Below are positions 1-6,403 of a DNA stretch of 8,788 nucleotides, piece after piece. A model generated the notes under the pieces. That model worked only from the letters and a program-made list of their open reading frames with translations. It was not told the origin of the DNA and made no database searches. The DNA lies in the NCBI GenBank assembly GCA_024275815.1, contig JAJRYI010000445.1:1-8788 (forward strand), written 5' to 3'. This DNA is from Actinomycetes bacterium (GTDB taxonomy: Bacteria > Actinomycetota > Acidimicrobiia > Spongiisociales > UBA5794). The position numbers were made by a program, and so were the translations under genes. Positions within the stretch are counted from its first letter, which is position 1; every line of letters begins with the position of its first letter.

Positions 1-1228
1 GACGACCGTGGCCGAGAGTTCGACTGCACCCACGTCGACTGCAGCAGCGACCGACACGACAGCGGCTCCGGTCGATCCTGTCACGGTCACCTACTGGCAC
101 ACGATGAACGACCCGGAAACGGCGCAACTCGACAACGTCATCGCCGCATTCGAGGCGGCGAATCCCGGGATCACGATCGAACCGACGCGCTTCGCCTACG
201 GAGACTTCAAAGCAGCCCTCCTGACGGGCCTCGCGGGCGGAGAAGGTCCCGATACGGCACGACTGGACATCATCTGGGTCCCCGAGTTCGCCGATCTCGG
301 TGCCCTCCAACAGCTCGACGGCGTCATGCAGGGGTTCGCCTGGATCGGGCGCAGGACCTTCCCCGGCGCTCTTGCAACGAACTACTGGAACGGCCACTAC
401 TACGGCCTTCCGCAGAACACGAACACGCAGGTACTGCTCTGGAACAAGAGTGTCTTCGACGAGGCCGGTATCGCCGGCCCGCCCGAAACACTCGCTGAGT
501 TCGCCGAGATCGCATGCGCTCTGTCCGATGCCGGCAACGAGAAGTACGGCTTCGCCCTCGGAGGGACCTACTTCTGGGCACCTGCCCCGATCTTCTACGC
601 GATGGGTGGCAAGGTAACGAATGAGAACATCACCACGGCGACCGGCTGGGTGAACGGCGAGGAGAGCGTTGCAGCATTCACGCTCCTGAACGATCTCTAC
701 AACGATGGCTGCCTGTCACCCAACCTGCTCGGCGGGGGCATCGGCACCGCTGATGGCCACGCAACGGGCACATACGCCATGATCACGGACGGGCCGTGGA
801 TGGTGGACATCTATGCAGGGAACTATCCAGACTTCGATGTCAACTTCGCCCCGGTTCCCACCAACGCACAGGGTGAGACCAGCTCGGTCGTCGGTGGCGA
901 GGACGTCGTGATGTTCGCGGACTCCGACGTGACCGATGCAGCTTGGGCATGGATGAACTTCCTCCTCAGTGAGGAAACCCAGAAGATGATGGCTGAGGTC
1001 GGTGTCATGCCGACCCGGCTGGAGTTGGTCGACGACCCGGACATGCCCGAGTACTTCGGTGTGTTCCTCGAGCAGCTTCATACTGCTCAGGCGAGGGTTC
1101 CCCACCCCAGGTGGTCCGACATGGACAACGCTATCAACAACGCGTTTCAGCGTATGTTGAACGGTGACCAGACCCCCCAAGAGGCATTGGACCAGGCGGC
1201 AGATGAGATCAATCAGCTTCTCGGCTGA
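1..1228 (+). CDS. Sugar ABC transporter substrate-binding protein (family 1, MalE-like), 5' end missing
   Basis: This is the extracytoplasmic binding component of a carbohydrate ABC importer; it would capture an oligosaccharide outside the membrane and deliver it to the two permeases encoded next. The reading frame is open from base 2 and ends with TGA at 1226-1228. The visible protein opens with a Ser/Thr/Ala-rich stretch of about 25 residues, the kind of linker that follows a lipobox cysteine. It then enters the mature domain at VTVTYWHTMNDPE, typical of family 1 binding proteins. Further family-like segments are AAFEAANPGI, the DIIWVPEFADLGALQQLD region, YYGLPQNTNTQVLLWNK and, near the C-terminus, the ITDGPWMV and VVGGEDVVMF segments. 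The visible 400-odd residues are the usual mature length, so mainly the signal peptide is missing. A GTG at 8 is available but would leave no export signal, so the true start probably lies upstream. Substrate is inferred only from the downstream hydrolases: alpha-glucan oligosaccharides, probably alpha-1,6-linked. Confidence 0.9.
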   Translation, partial: TTVAESSTAPTSTAAATDTTAAPVDPVTVTYWHTMNDPETAQLDNVIAAFEAANPGITIEPTRFAYGDFKAALLTGLAGGEGPDTARLDIIWVPEFADLGALQQLDGVMQGFAWIGRRTFPGALATNYWNGHYYGLPQNTNTQVLLWNKSVFDEAGIAGPPETLAEFAEIACALSDAGNEKYGFALGGTYFWAPAPIFYAMGGKVTNENITTATGWVNGEESVAAFTLLNDLYNDGCLSPNLLGGGIGTADGHATGTYAMITDGPWMVDIYAGNYPDFDVNFAPVPTNAQGETSSVVGGEDVVMFADSDVTDAAWAWMNFLLSEETQKMMAEVGVMPTRLELVDDPDMPEYFGVFLEQLHTAQARVPHPRWSDMDNAINNAFQRMLNGDQTPQEALDQAADEINQLLG

Positions 1229-2225
1229 GGCATCTGATACCGGCCCTGTGCTCGGCACACGCGGAGCACAGGGCCGCTCCCGCAGCAGTTCCCGATCGAC
1301 ATCGAAGAAGCGCCGTCGGGTTCCTCCCAAACAACGACTGAAGCAGCTCAAGCAGGGAAGTATCGCCGCTGCGTTCCTCCTCCCTGGCATCGTGCTCTTC
1401 ACGACGTTCGTCCTGGGTCCACTGCTCTTCTCCTTCAGGATCAGCTTCTACGACTGGAACATCATCAAGTCTGAGAACTCGATCTGGGTCGGACTCGAGA
1501 ACTACGCCAGAGCCCTTGGTGATCCCATCTTCCGACGCGCCGTCCTCAACACCGCCGCCTACACGCTCGTCACCGTTCCGGCGCAGATAGTCCTCGGCCT
1601 CGCCGTTGCGGTGCTCCTCAACCAGGCCATCCGCGGGAAGAGCGTCTTTCGGGTCCTGTACTACCTGCCGGTGATCACGCCGTGGGTGATCGTGAGCCTC
1701 ATATTCGAGTTCATCTTCCTCGGACAGGGAGGACTCGCGAACTACTTCCTCAGAGACATCCTGCACGTCACCGACCAGAACATTCGATGGTTGGCCGATC
1801 CGATCCTGACGTTCGTACCCATCTTCCTCCTCGGAATCTGGAAGGGGGTCGGATGGACAGCGATCATCGCCCTCGCCGGACTCCAGGCCATCCCCCGTGA
1901 GTTCCATGAAGCAAGCGCCGTCGACGGTGCAAGTGCATGGGCTCGCTTCCGCCACATCACACTTCCCTTGATGCGGCCAACCCTCGTGTTCCTCACCGTC
2001 GTGCTGACGATCGGGGGGTTCAACGCCTATATCTCGAACTTGCTCATCACGAACGGGGGCGACCCCCTCGACAAGACCCACTTCATCCTGACGCTCATGT
2101 ACGACGCCAGTTTCACCAAACTCGACTTCGGATACGGGGCAGCAATCAGCTATCTACTGATGTTCTTCGTGCTCCTCATGAGCATCGTCCAGATCCAGCT
2201 GCTACGAAGGAGAGTCGAGTTGTGA
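1203..2225 (+). CDS. Sugar ABC transporter permease, MalF type
   Basis: This inner-membrane permease forms half of the transmembrane channel of the importer, paired with the MalG-type gene downstream. From ATG 1203 it has 340 residues. About 50 hydrophilic residues rich in Arg, Ser and Lys come first, then six hydrophobic segments beginning around SIAAAFLLPGIVLF, AVLNTAAYTLVTV, YYLPVITPWVIVS, ILTFVPIFLLGIW, PTLVFLTVVLTIGG and AAISYLLMFFVLL. The cytoplasmic EAA loop that docks the ATPase is clear at residues 233-259 (EFHEASAVDG, then ITLPLMRP). The start is uncertain. ATG 1203 has an AGGCGG motif 3 bases upstream and overlaps the binding-protein gene by 26 bases. GTG 1164 would overlap it by 65 bases, and GTG 1248 falls inside the hairpin at 1241-1276. 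No start codon lies between the hairpin and the first membrane segment, so one of these three must be used. The gene ends in a GTGA overlap with the next permease. Confidence 0.9.
   Translation: MRSISFSAEASDTGPVLGTRGAQGRSRSSSRSTSKKRRRVPPKQRLKQLKQGSIAAAFLLPGIVLFTTFVLGPLLFSFRISFYDWNIIKSENSIWVGLENYARALGDPIFRRAVLNTAAYTLVTVPAQIVLGLAVAVLLNQAIRGKSVFRVLYYLPVITPWVIVSLIFEFIFLGQGGLANYFLRDILHVTDQNIRWLADPILTFVPIFLLGIWKGVGWTAIIALAGLQAIPREFHEASAVDGASAWARFRHITLPLMRPTLVFLTVVLTIGGFNAYISNLLITNGGDPLDKTHFILTLMYDASFTKLDFGYGAAISYLLMFFVLLMSIVQIQLLRRRVEL
1241..1276 (+). promoter_or_regulatory. Perfect 13-bp hairpin at the binding protein/permease junction
   Basis: CGGCCCTGTGCTC (1241-1253) and GAGCACAGGGCCG (1264-1276) are exact reverse complements around a 10-base loop. 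The stem begins 12 bases after the binding-protein stop codon and is very GC-rich. No T-tract follows, so it is not a classical intrinsic terminator. In ABC operons a hairpin directly after the binding-protein gene commonly stabilises the upstream mRNA or attenuates transcription, so that binding protein outnumbers permease; that role here is inference. The reading frame of the first permease runs through it, and one possible permease start (GTG 1248) lies inside its left arm. Confidence 0.7.
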
Positions 2226-3067
2226 TCGAGGGATCGCCGACGCGCAAGAGGGTCTCGTTGGGAGTCACCTACTCCCTGCTCGTCCTCGGGGTGATGATCG
2301 TCACCGTTCCGTTCTGGTACATGGTTGCAACATCCCTCAAGCCCCAGGCGTTCGTCTTCGAGATACCTCCACGGCTATGGCCGTCACCGGCAACGATCGG
2401 GAACTACATCGAAGCACTCACGAAGGAGTCCTTCAGTCTGTACTTCCTCAACTCACTCATCGTTGCTTCGGTGGCAACGGCCCTGACCGTCGGGGTATCG
2501 GCCATGATGGCCTACGCCTTTGCACGACTCGAGTTTCCGGGGAAGGAGGTCGTCTTCTACAGCCTTCTCCTCGGCATGATGATCCCTCCCGTCATGCTGA
2601 TCATCCCCCAGTTCATCGTCGCCAAGAACCTGAACTTGCTCAACTCGCTCACCGGCCTGATCGTCGTCTACATCTCGATGAACCTCTCGGTGCAGACGTT
2701 TCTGTTGCGCGGGTTCTTCGAAGGGATCCCCCGCTCACTCGAAGAGGCTGCACTCATCGACGGAGCGGGGAGGTGGACGATCTTTCGACGGGTCGCGCTG
2801 CCTCTCGTGCGCCCAGGGTTGGCAGTAGTTGCCATATTCACCTTCCTCTACGCCTGGGATGAGTTCCCCTGGGCGAACGTTGCGATCAAAGAGACCTCCA
2901 AGCGCACGCTCCCGATCGGGATCGCCCTGTTCCAGTCTGCGCACCTCACGGAGTGGGGACAGGTGTTCGCTGCTTCGATCGTGGCCATCGTCCCCGTCAT
3001 CATCGTCTTTGCCGTGTTCCAGCGGTACTTCATTCGCGGTGACGTCTCGTCGGGGATGAAAGGATGA
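2222..3067 (+). CDS. Sugar ABC transporter permease, MalG type
   Basis: This is the second membrane component of the importer. GTG 2222 overlaps the previous TGA (GTGA) and has AAGGAG at 2207-2212, 9 bases upstream, so this start is preferred although the frame is open further upstream. The 281-residue product is the usual size for the family. A short basic N-terminus leads into the first membrane helix (LLVLGVMIVTVPFWYMV), followed by the characteristic TSLKP segment. Further helices and the AYAFARLEFPGK segment follow. The EAA loop lies at about residues 171-198, with EEAALIDG starting at residue 174 and VALPLVRP at its end. The C-terminus is the short SSGMKG tail common in MalG homologues. 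The gene ends in an ATGA overlap with the GH66 gene, so permease and hydrolase are translationally coupled. No ATP-binding subunit follows; many actinobacterial sugar importers of this type use a shared MsiK/UgpC-type ATPase encoded elsewhere. Confidence 0.93.
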   Translation: MIEGSPTRKRVSLGVTYSLLVLGVMIVTVPFWYMVATSLKPQAFVFEIPPRLWPSPATIGNYIEALTKESFSLYFLNSLIVASVATALTVGVSAMMAYAFARLEFPGKEVVFYSLLLGMMIPPVMLIIPQFIVAKNLNLLNSLTGLIVVYISMNLSVQTFLLRGFFEGIPRSLEEAALIDGAGRWTIFRRVALPLVRPGLAVVAIFTFLYAWDEFPWANVAIKETSKRTLPIGIALFQSAHLTEWGQVFAASIVAIVPVIIVFAVFQRYFIRGDVSSGMKG

Positions 3068-4653
3068 ACAGACTCATCGACATCACGCCGAACAGGTCCT
3101 TCTACCGGATCGGTGATCCGGTGCAGTTGCATGTGACCGTCGATCCGCCGACCGATGGGGTTCTCGAGTGCAACATCTCCCATCTGACGGACGAAGTCGT
3201 GTGTCTGTCGGTTCCGATCACCAGGTCGGGCTCGCAGGAAGGCGTCGTTGTGGAGTGGACACCACCACCGGCCACACCCTGCGGATACGGGGTGAAGGTG
3301 ACCCTCGTGGACACCGCCGGTCGCTGCGTCGGCACGGAGTTCAGCGCCTTCGACGTGCTGACTCGCTGGACCGACAACCCCCGGTACGGCTTTGTGAGTG
3401 AGTTCCCGCCGGGACGGACCGATATCGACGAGACACTCGCCGAGTTGACCCGATTTCATGTCAACGGCTTGCAGTTCTACGACTGGCAGTATCGACATGA
3501 CGACCCCCTTCCACCGGCCGATGTCTTCGAGGATCCGCTCGATCGACGGTTGTCGCTCACGACGATTCGAGCACTGATAGACCAGGCCCACGCAAGGCAC
3601 ATCGCATCGATGGCCTACCTCGCCGTCTACGGCTCGTCGATGGGCCTGTGGCGTAACAAACCCGATTGGGCCCTCTACGACCGAGAGGGTCACCCAGTCG
3701 CCTTCGATGGTGACTTCCTCGGATTGATGGATCCGACTCGTGGCACTCCCTGGGCAGAACACCTTCAGAGACGATGCGACGAGATTCTCGCGGCACTTCC
3801 GTTCGACGGCATCCATATCGACCAGTACGGCGAGCCACGAGTCGCGTTCAACAGTCGCGGCGAGTCTGTTGACCTCCCCACAGCCTTCCGCGACTTCATC
3901 GACGACCTCAAGGAGCGTCACCCCACCTCGACCATCACCTTCAACGCCGTGAAGAACTGGCCGATCGATGCACTAGTGCCAGCTCCCATGGACTTCGTCT
4001 ACATCGAGTTGTGGCCCGACACCCCGACCTACCGGGATATCGGCGACGTCGTCGAACGAGCGTATGTGACCTCGGGGGGCAAGCCGGTCGTGATCGCTCT
4101 GTACCTTCCCGCCGAACGGGAGTCGAACGTGCGGCTTGCCGATGCGTTGGTCATCGCTCACGGAGGGTCCCGCATAGAGATCGGGGAGAAGGGTCGACTC
4201 CTATCCGACCCATACTTCCCTCTACACGAGGAACTCCCCGCAGGCCTGTACGAAGCCTTGCGACGATACAGCGACTTCAGGGTCCGATACGGCGAGTTCC
4301 TCGGGCCCGTGGCAAGACCATCACGTTTGCGCGTCGACGTCCCAGAGGATGTGTGGGCGGTCGCTCGTGACGTCCCCGGCTGGAGTGTGGTCAACCTCGT
4401 GAACATGTCCGGGATGACCGATGCGCGCTGGGACGAGAACCATCTCGCACCACCCCTTTCAACCGACGTTGTACTCAACGTGTACAGCGACACGGAGCCC
4501 CGGCAGGTGTGGGTGGCGAGTCCCGACAGCGCAGACCCTCAGCTTCAGCCTGCCGAATGGAGCTTCGAGCACGGCTGTGTACACATCACTGTTCCCTCCA
4601 TCGAGTTCTGGACGATGGTGGCGATGGAGCATGCACCAGGGGAGGACGACTGA
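3064..4653 (+). CDS. Glycoside hydrolase family 66 protein (dextranase-like), no signal peptide
   Basis: GH66 contains endo-dextranases and cycloisomaltooligosaccharide glucanotransferases, retaining enzymes acting on alpha-1,6-glucan. The 529-residue product shows the family architecture: an N-terminal beta-sandwich (about 1-105), a (beta/alpha)8 barrel (about 106-395) that includes NGLQFYDWQYRH at 134-145, and a C-terminal beta domain (about 405-529). The likely nucleophile is Asp253 in GIHIDQYGEPR and the likely acid/base is Glu315 in DFVYIELWPD. Their 62-residue spacing is close to that of the Streptococcus mutans dextranase pair Asp385/Glu453. There is no room for the CBM35 insertion found in the glucanotransferases, so a hydrolase is more likely. 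The N-terminus (MNRLIDITPNRSFYRIGD) is not a signal peptide, so the protein should be cytoplasmic, whereas well-studied GH66 dextranases are secreted. The start at ATG 3064 overlaps the permease stop (ATGA). In context it probably cuts imported isomalto-oligosaccharides. Family is confident; linkage specificity is inferred. Confidence 0.85.
   Translation: MNRLIDITPNRSFYRIGDPVQLHVTVDPPTDGVLECNISHLTDEVVCLSVPITRSGSQEGVVVEWTPPPATPCGYGVKVTLVDTAGRCVGTEFSAFDVLTRWTDNPRYGFVSEFPPGRTDIDETLAELTRFHVNGLQFYDWQYRHDDPLPPADVFEDPLDRRLSLTTIRALIDQAHARHIASMAYLAVYGSSMGLWRNKPDWALYDREGHPVAFDGDFLGLMDPTRGTPWAEHLQRRCDEILAALPFDGIHIDQYGEPRVAFNSRGESVDLPTAFRDFIDDLKERHPTSTITFNAVKNWPIDALVPAPMDFVYIELWPDTPTYRDIGDVVERAYVTSGGKPVVIALYLPAERESNVRLADALVIAHGGSRIEIGEKGRLLSDPYFPLHEELPAGLYEALRRYSDFRVRYGEFLGPVARPSRLRVDVPEDVWAVARDVPGWSVVNLVNMSGMTDARWDENHLAPPLSTDVVLNVYSDTEPRQVWVASPDSADPQLQPAEWSFEHGCVHITVPSIEFWTMVAMEHAPGEDD
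4638..4645 (+). promoter_or_regulatory. Shine-Dalgarno AGGGGAGG fixing the GH15 start
   Basis: AGGGGAGG ends 10 bases before GTG 4656 and lies inside the last codons of the GH66 gene. It supports GTG 4656 over the far-upstream in-frame ATG at 4509, whose extra N-terminal residues (rich in Arg, Cys and Gly) look like an out-of-frame reading of the GH66 C-terminus. Confidence 0.75.
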
Positions 4654-4655
4654 CA

Positions 4656-5735
4656 GTGGATCTCTACACCCGAAGCATCGAGGTCGTCCTAGCGAACCAG
4701 ACGTCACACGGCGCGTATCTCGCCTCACCGACGTTCTCGACGTATCGCTACAGCTGGTTCAGGGATGGCTCCTTCACCGCATACGCTATGGACCTCGTCG
4801 GAGAGCACGACAGTGCCGAAAGGTTCCATGAGTGGGTCGCTGCAACGGTGAACGCCCGTGAGGAAACGATTCGCAGAGCCGCGAGGGCAGCGACTGCAGG
4901 AGACCCGCTGACTCCCACCGACGTCCTGCACACGCGCTACACCGTAGAAGGTGCTGCTGTCGTCGAAGACTGGCCGAACTTCCAACTCGATGGCTTCGGC
5001 ACATGGCTGTGGGCTCTGGCCGAGCACACAGTGCGGTCCGGGCGAACACAGAGCGAGCCGGTGCGAACCGCGGCGGGTCTCGTTGCTGAGTACCTCACTG
5101 CACTCTGGGCACGACCTTGCTACGACTGCTGGGAGGAGTTCCCGGACAACGTCCATCCACACACACTTGCAGCCATCTACGGCGGGCTCGCCGCCCATCA
5201 GTCAACGAGCGACACCGACCATCACGGCACGCTCCACGAGATCACTGCACTGATCGAATCGGAGGTTGGTGAGGACGGCCACTTCGTCAAATTCCACGGG
5301 GCAGACACCGTAGATGCGAGTCTCCTGGGACTGGCTGTGCCGTACCGCGTCGTTCTCCCCGATCACCCGACGATGGTTGCGACAGTCGCCAAGATCGAAG
5401 AGTCGCTCCGCTCTGGCGGAGGGGTTCACCGGTACTGTGCAGACACGTTCTACGGCGGGGGTGAGTGGGTGTTGCTGACCTGCTGGCTTGCCTGGTACTA
5501 CCTCGAACGTCACGAACCGGATCGGGCTCGGGATCTGTTGTCGTGGGTGGAGTCGCAAGCAACCCACGAGGGGTATCTACCCGAACAAGTCCCCGTGAAC
5601 CTGAACGATCCGTCATGTTATCGACCCTGGCGCGAACGTTGGGGCGACATCGCGTCACCGCTGGTGTGGTCGCATGCCATGTACCTGGTCTGTGAATCCT
5701 CGCGTCGCCGGACACGTGACATCGTAGGAACCTGA
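4656..5735 (+). CDS. Compact glycoside hydrolase family 15 protein (glucoamylase/glucodextranase-like)
   Basis: GH15 enzymes are inverting exo-hydrolases that release beta-D-glucose from non-reducing ends of alpha-glucans; bacterial glucodextranases of this family act on alpha-1,6 links. The 359-residue protein aligns by motif with the (alpha/alpha)6-barrel. ASPTFSTYRYSWFRDG at residues 23-38 contains the Arg36-Asp37 pair that binds the -1 glucose. LDGFGTWLWAL follows, then CYDCWEEF with probable general acid Glu160, then YLPEQ with probable general base Glu310, and a terminal PLVWSHAMYL. Bacterial GH15 proteins usually carry an N-terminal beta-sandwich and reach 600 residues or more; this one is the barrel alone and shorter than usual. 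It has no signal peptide, so it should be cytoplasmic. It starts 2 bases after the GH66 stop with a strong Shine-Dalgarno. The likely job is finishing GH66 products to glucose. Alpha-1,4 substrates or trehalose cannot be excluded from sequence alone. Confidence 0.85.
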   Translation: MDLYTRSIEVVLANQTSHGAYLASPTFSTYRYSWFRDGSFTAYAMDLVGEHDSAERFHEWVAATVNAREETIRRAARAATAGDPLTPTDVLHTRYTVEGAAVVEDWPNFQLDGFGTWLWALAEHTVRSGRTQSEPVRTAAGLVAEYLTALWARPCYDCWEEFPDNVHPHTLAAIYGGLAAHQSTSDTDHHGTLHEITALIESEVGEDGHFVKFHGADTVDASLLGLAVPYRVVLPDHPTMVATVAKIEESLRSGGGVHRYCADTFYGGGEWVLLTCWLAWYYLERHEPDRARDLLSWVESQATHEGYLPEQVPVNLNDPSCYRPWRERWGDIASPLVWSHAMYLVCESSRRRTRDIVGT

Positions 5736-5747
5736 TACGAACACAAG

Positions 5748-5798
5748 CGTCGGACATCGGCGGTGTCGGAGTACCCATCACGACCCCCAACACCGACG
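5748..5798 (+). terminator. Weak possible hairpin(s) after the sugar operon
   Basis: Downstream of the GH15 stop, GACATC (5753-5758) and GGTGTC (5762-5767) can form a 6-bp stem with one G-T wobble around a 3-base loop. Alternatively CGTCGG (5748-5753) can pair with CCGACG (5793-5798). Neither has a T-tract and the two compete. The operon probably ends in this interval because padR has its own promoter and operators just downstream, but the terminator itself is not convincing. Confidence 0.25.
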
Positions 5799-5814
5799 AA
5801 GAGCGCGAAAGACG

Positions 5815-5831
5815 TATATCGGTTCGATATA
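5815..5831. promoter_or_regulatory. Operator 1, palindrome TATATCG-N3-CGATATA
   Basis: TATATCG (5815-5821), spacer GTT, CGATATA (5825-5831) form a perfect 7-bp inverted repeat. It is AT-rich against a GC-rich background, and an almost identical copy lies 23 bp downstream. Such palindromes upstream of PadR-family genes are typical self-operators for the dimeric regulator. This copy touches the proposed -35 element at 5830-5835. Confidence 0.75.
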
Positions 5832-5858
5832 GACGTATATATCGAATCGATATAGACT
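5830..5858 (+). promoter_or_regulatory. Candidate padR-ino1 promoter, possibly leaderless
   Basis: TAGACG (5830-5835) resembles a -35 box (4 of 6 matches to TTGACA). After a 17-base spacer comes TAGACT (5853-5858), a -10 box of the TANNNT type common in Actinobacteria. Transcription would start within a few bases of the ATG at 5868. No Shine-Dalgarno precedes that ATG, so a leaderless mRNA is plausible. The boxes were picked by eye in an AT-rich palindromic segment, so the exact placement is uncertain. Confidence 0.45.
5838..5854. promoter_or_regulatory. Operator 2, palindrome TATATCG-N3-CGATATA
   Basis: TATATCG (5838-5844), spacer AAT, CGATATA (5848-5854) repeat the half-sites of operator 1 exactly; only the 3-base spacer differs. 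The site fills the gap between the proposed -35 and -10 boxes and overlaps the -10, ending 13 bases before the padR start. Occupancy by PadR would exclude RNA polymerase, which predicts autorepression. Confidence 0.75.
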
Positions 5859-5867
5859 GGTGCCACG

Positions 5868-6386
5868 ATGTTGGATTTCGCCGTTCTCGGTCTCTTGATG
5901 GAGCGTGCCCGCCACGGGTACGAACTCAAGCGCGCCCTGGGTGAACTCGGGTTCTGGAAGGTGTCGTTCGGGTCGCTGTACCCGGCGTTGCGCCGTCTCG
6001 AGAAACGCGGGGCGATCTCTGCTGTGAGCGGAACGGGCCGCCGGAAGGCGTATCAGATCACCGATGAGGGGCTCAAGATCTTCGACACGCTCCTCAAGGC
6101 CGACCCTGATGCATCCGAGACCGAGCGGGCCTTCCAGATTCGGCTGGCTTTCCTCGGCCACCTGCCCCGCGAACGCAGGGTCCAGGTGCTCGAGGGTCGT
6201 CGTACCAAACTCTCCACCAATCTCAAGTCGGCGCGCGAGATCCTCATCGACGCCCGCTCGAACACAGAGAACCAGGACCGCTACCGGCTCGCGCTGATGG
6301 AGCATGCCATGGCGACCACAGAATCGGACATCGCCTGGCTCGACGGTCTCGTCGCAGCGGAACGTGGCGTTGCTTCACAGAACTAG
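5868..6386 (+). CDS. PadR-family transcriptional regulator
   Basis: This is a cytoplasmic DNA-binding regulator, 172 residues. The N-terminal winged helix-turn-helix (about 1-80) shows the family signature: MLDFAVLGLLMERARHGYELKRAL, then FGSLYPALRRLEKRGAI and a wing around GRRKAYQITDEG. The C-terminal half (about 90-172) is charged and predicted helical, as in the dimerisation domain of the longer PadR subfamily. The start at ATG 5868 fits the conserved N-terminus exactly and has no Shine-Dalgarno, consistent with a leaderless message. Two identical palindromes immediately upstream are its probable operators. The ino1 gene follows after 17 bases in the same direction and is the probable co-regulated target. 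A PadR gene beside ino1 also occurs in Mycobacterium tuberculosis (Rv0047c/Rv0046c, recalled). The effector cannot be read from the sequence; inositol or a phosphorylated relative is a guess. Confidence 0.92.
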   Translation: MLDFAVLGLLMERARHGYELKRALGELGFWKVSFGSLYPALRRLEKRGAISAVSGTGRRKAYQITDEGLKIFDTLLKADPDASETERAFQIRLAFLGHLPRERRVQVLEGRRTKLSTNLKSAREILIDARSNTENQDRYRLALMEHAMATTESDIAWLDGLVAAERGVASQN

Positions 6387-6403
6387 GAACTACAGGAGGA
6401 CAC

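Noticed and set aside
8..10. GTG at base 8 as the real start of the binding protein
   Set aside because: It would give an exported protein with no signal peptide, starting within a Ser/Thr-rich linker that normally follows a lipobox cysteine. The gene is better read as truncated at the window edge.
1209..2081. Long minus-strand open frame of 290 codons opposite the first permease
   Set aside because: Its product is very rich in Asp, Glu and Arg with no recognisable domain, and the opposite strand encodes a clear MalF-type permease. It is a codon-bias shadow in GC-rich DNA.
1937..2221. Upstream extension of the MalG-type permease frame
   Set aside because: The added residues are His/Arg/Pro-rich with no membrane segment and lie over the first permease. 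GTG 2222 has a good AAGGAG site and the typical GTGA overlap.
2848..3921. Minus-strand open frame of 357 codons opposite the second permease and the GH66 gene
   Set aside because: It crosses the permease/GH66 junction and has no family motif, while both + strand genes show clear motifs. Length alone is not evidence at this GC content.
4509..4655. Upstream ATG as an N-terminal extension of the GH15 protein
   Set aside because: The extra 49 residues are an out-of-frame reading of the GH66 C-terminal domain, and a strong Shine-Dalgarno at 4638-4645 precedes GTG 4656.
5736..5867. Possible small gene or non-coding RNA between GH15 and padR
   Set aside because: No start codon with a Shine-Dalgarno or coding-like frame was seen in these 132 bases; the content is explained by weak hairpins, two operators and the padR promoter.
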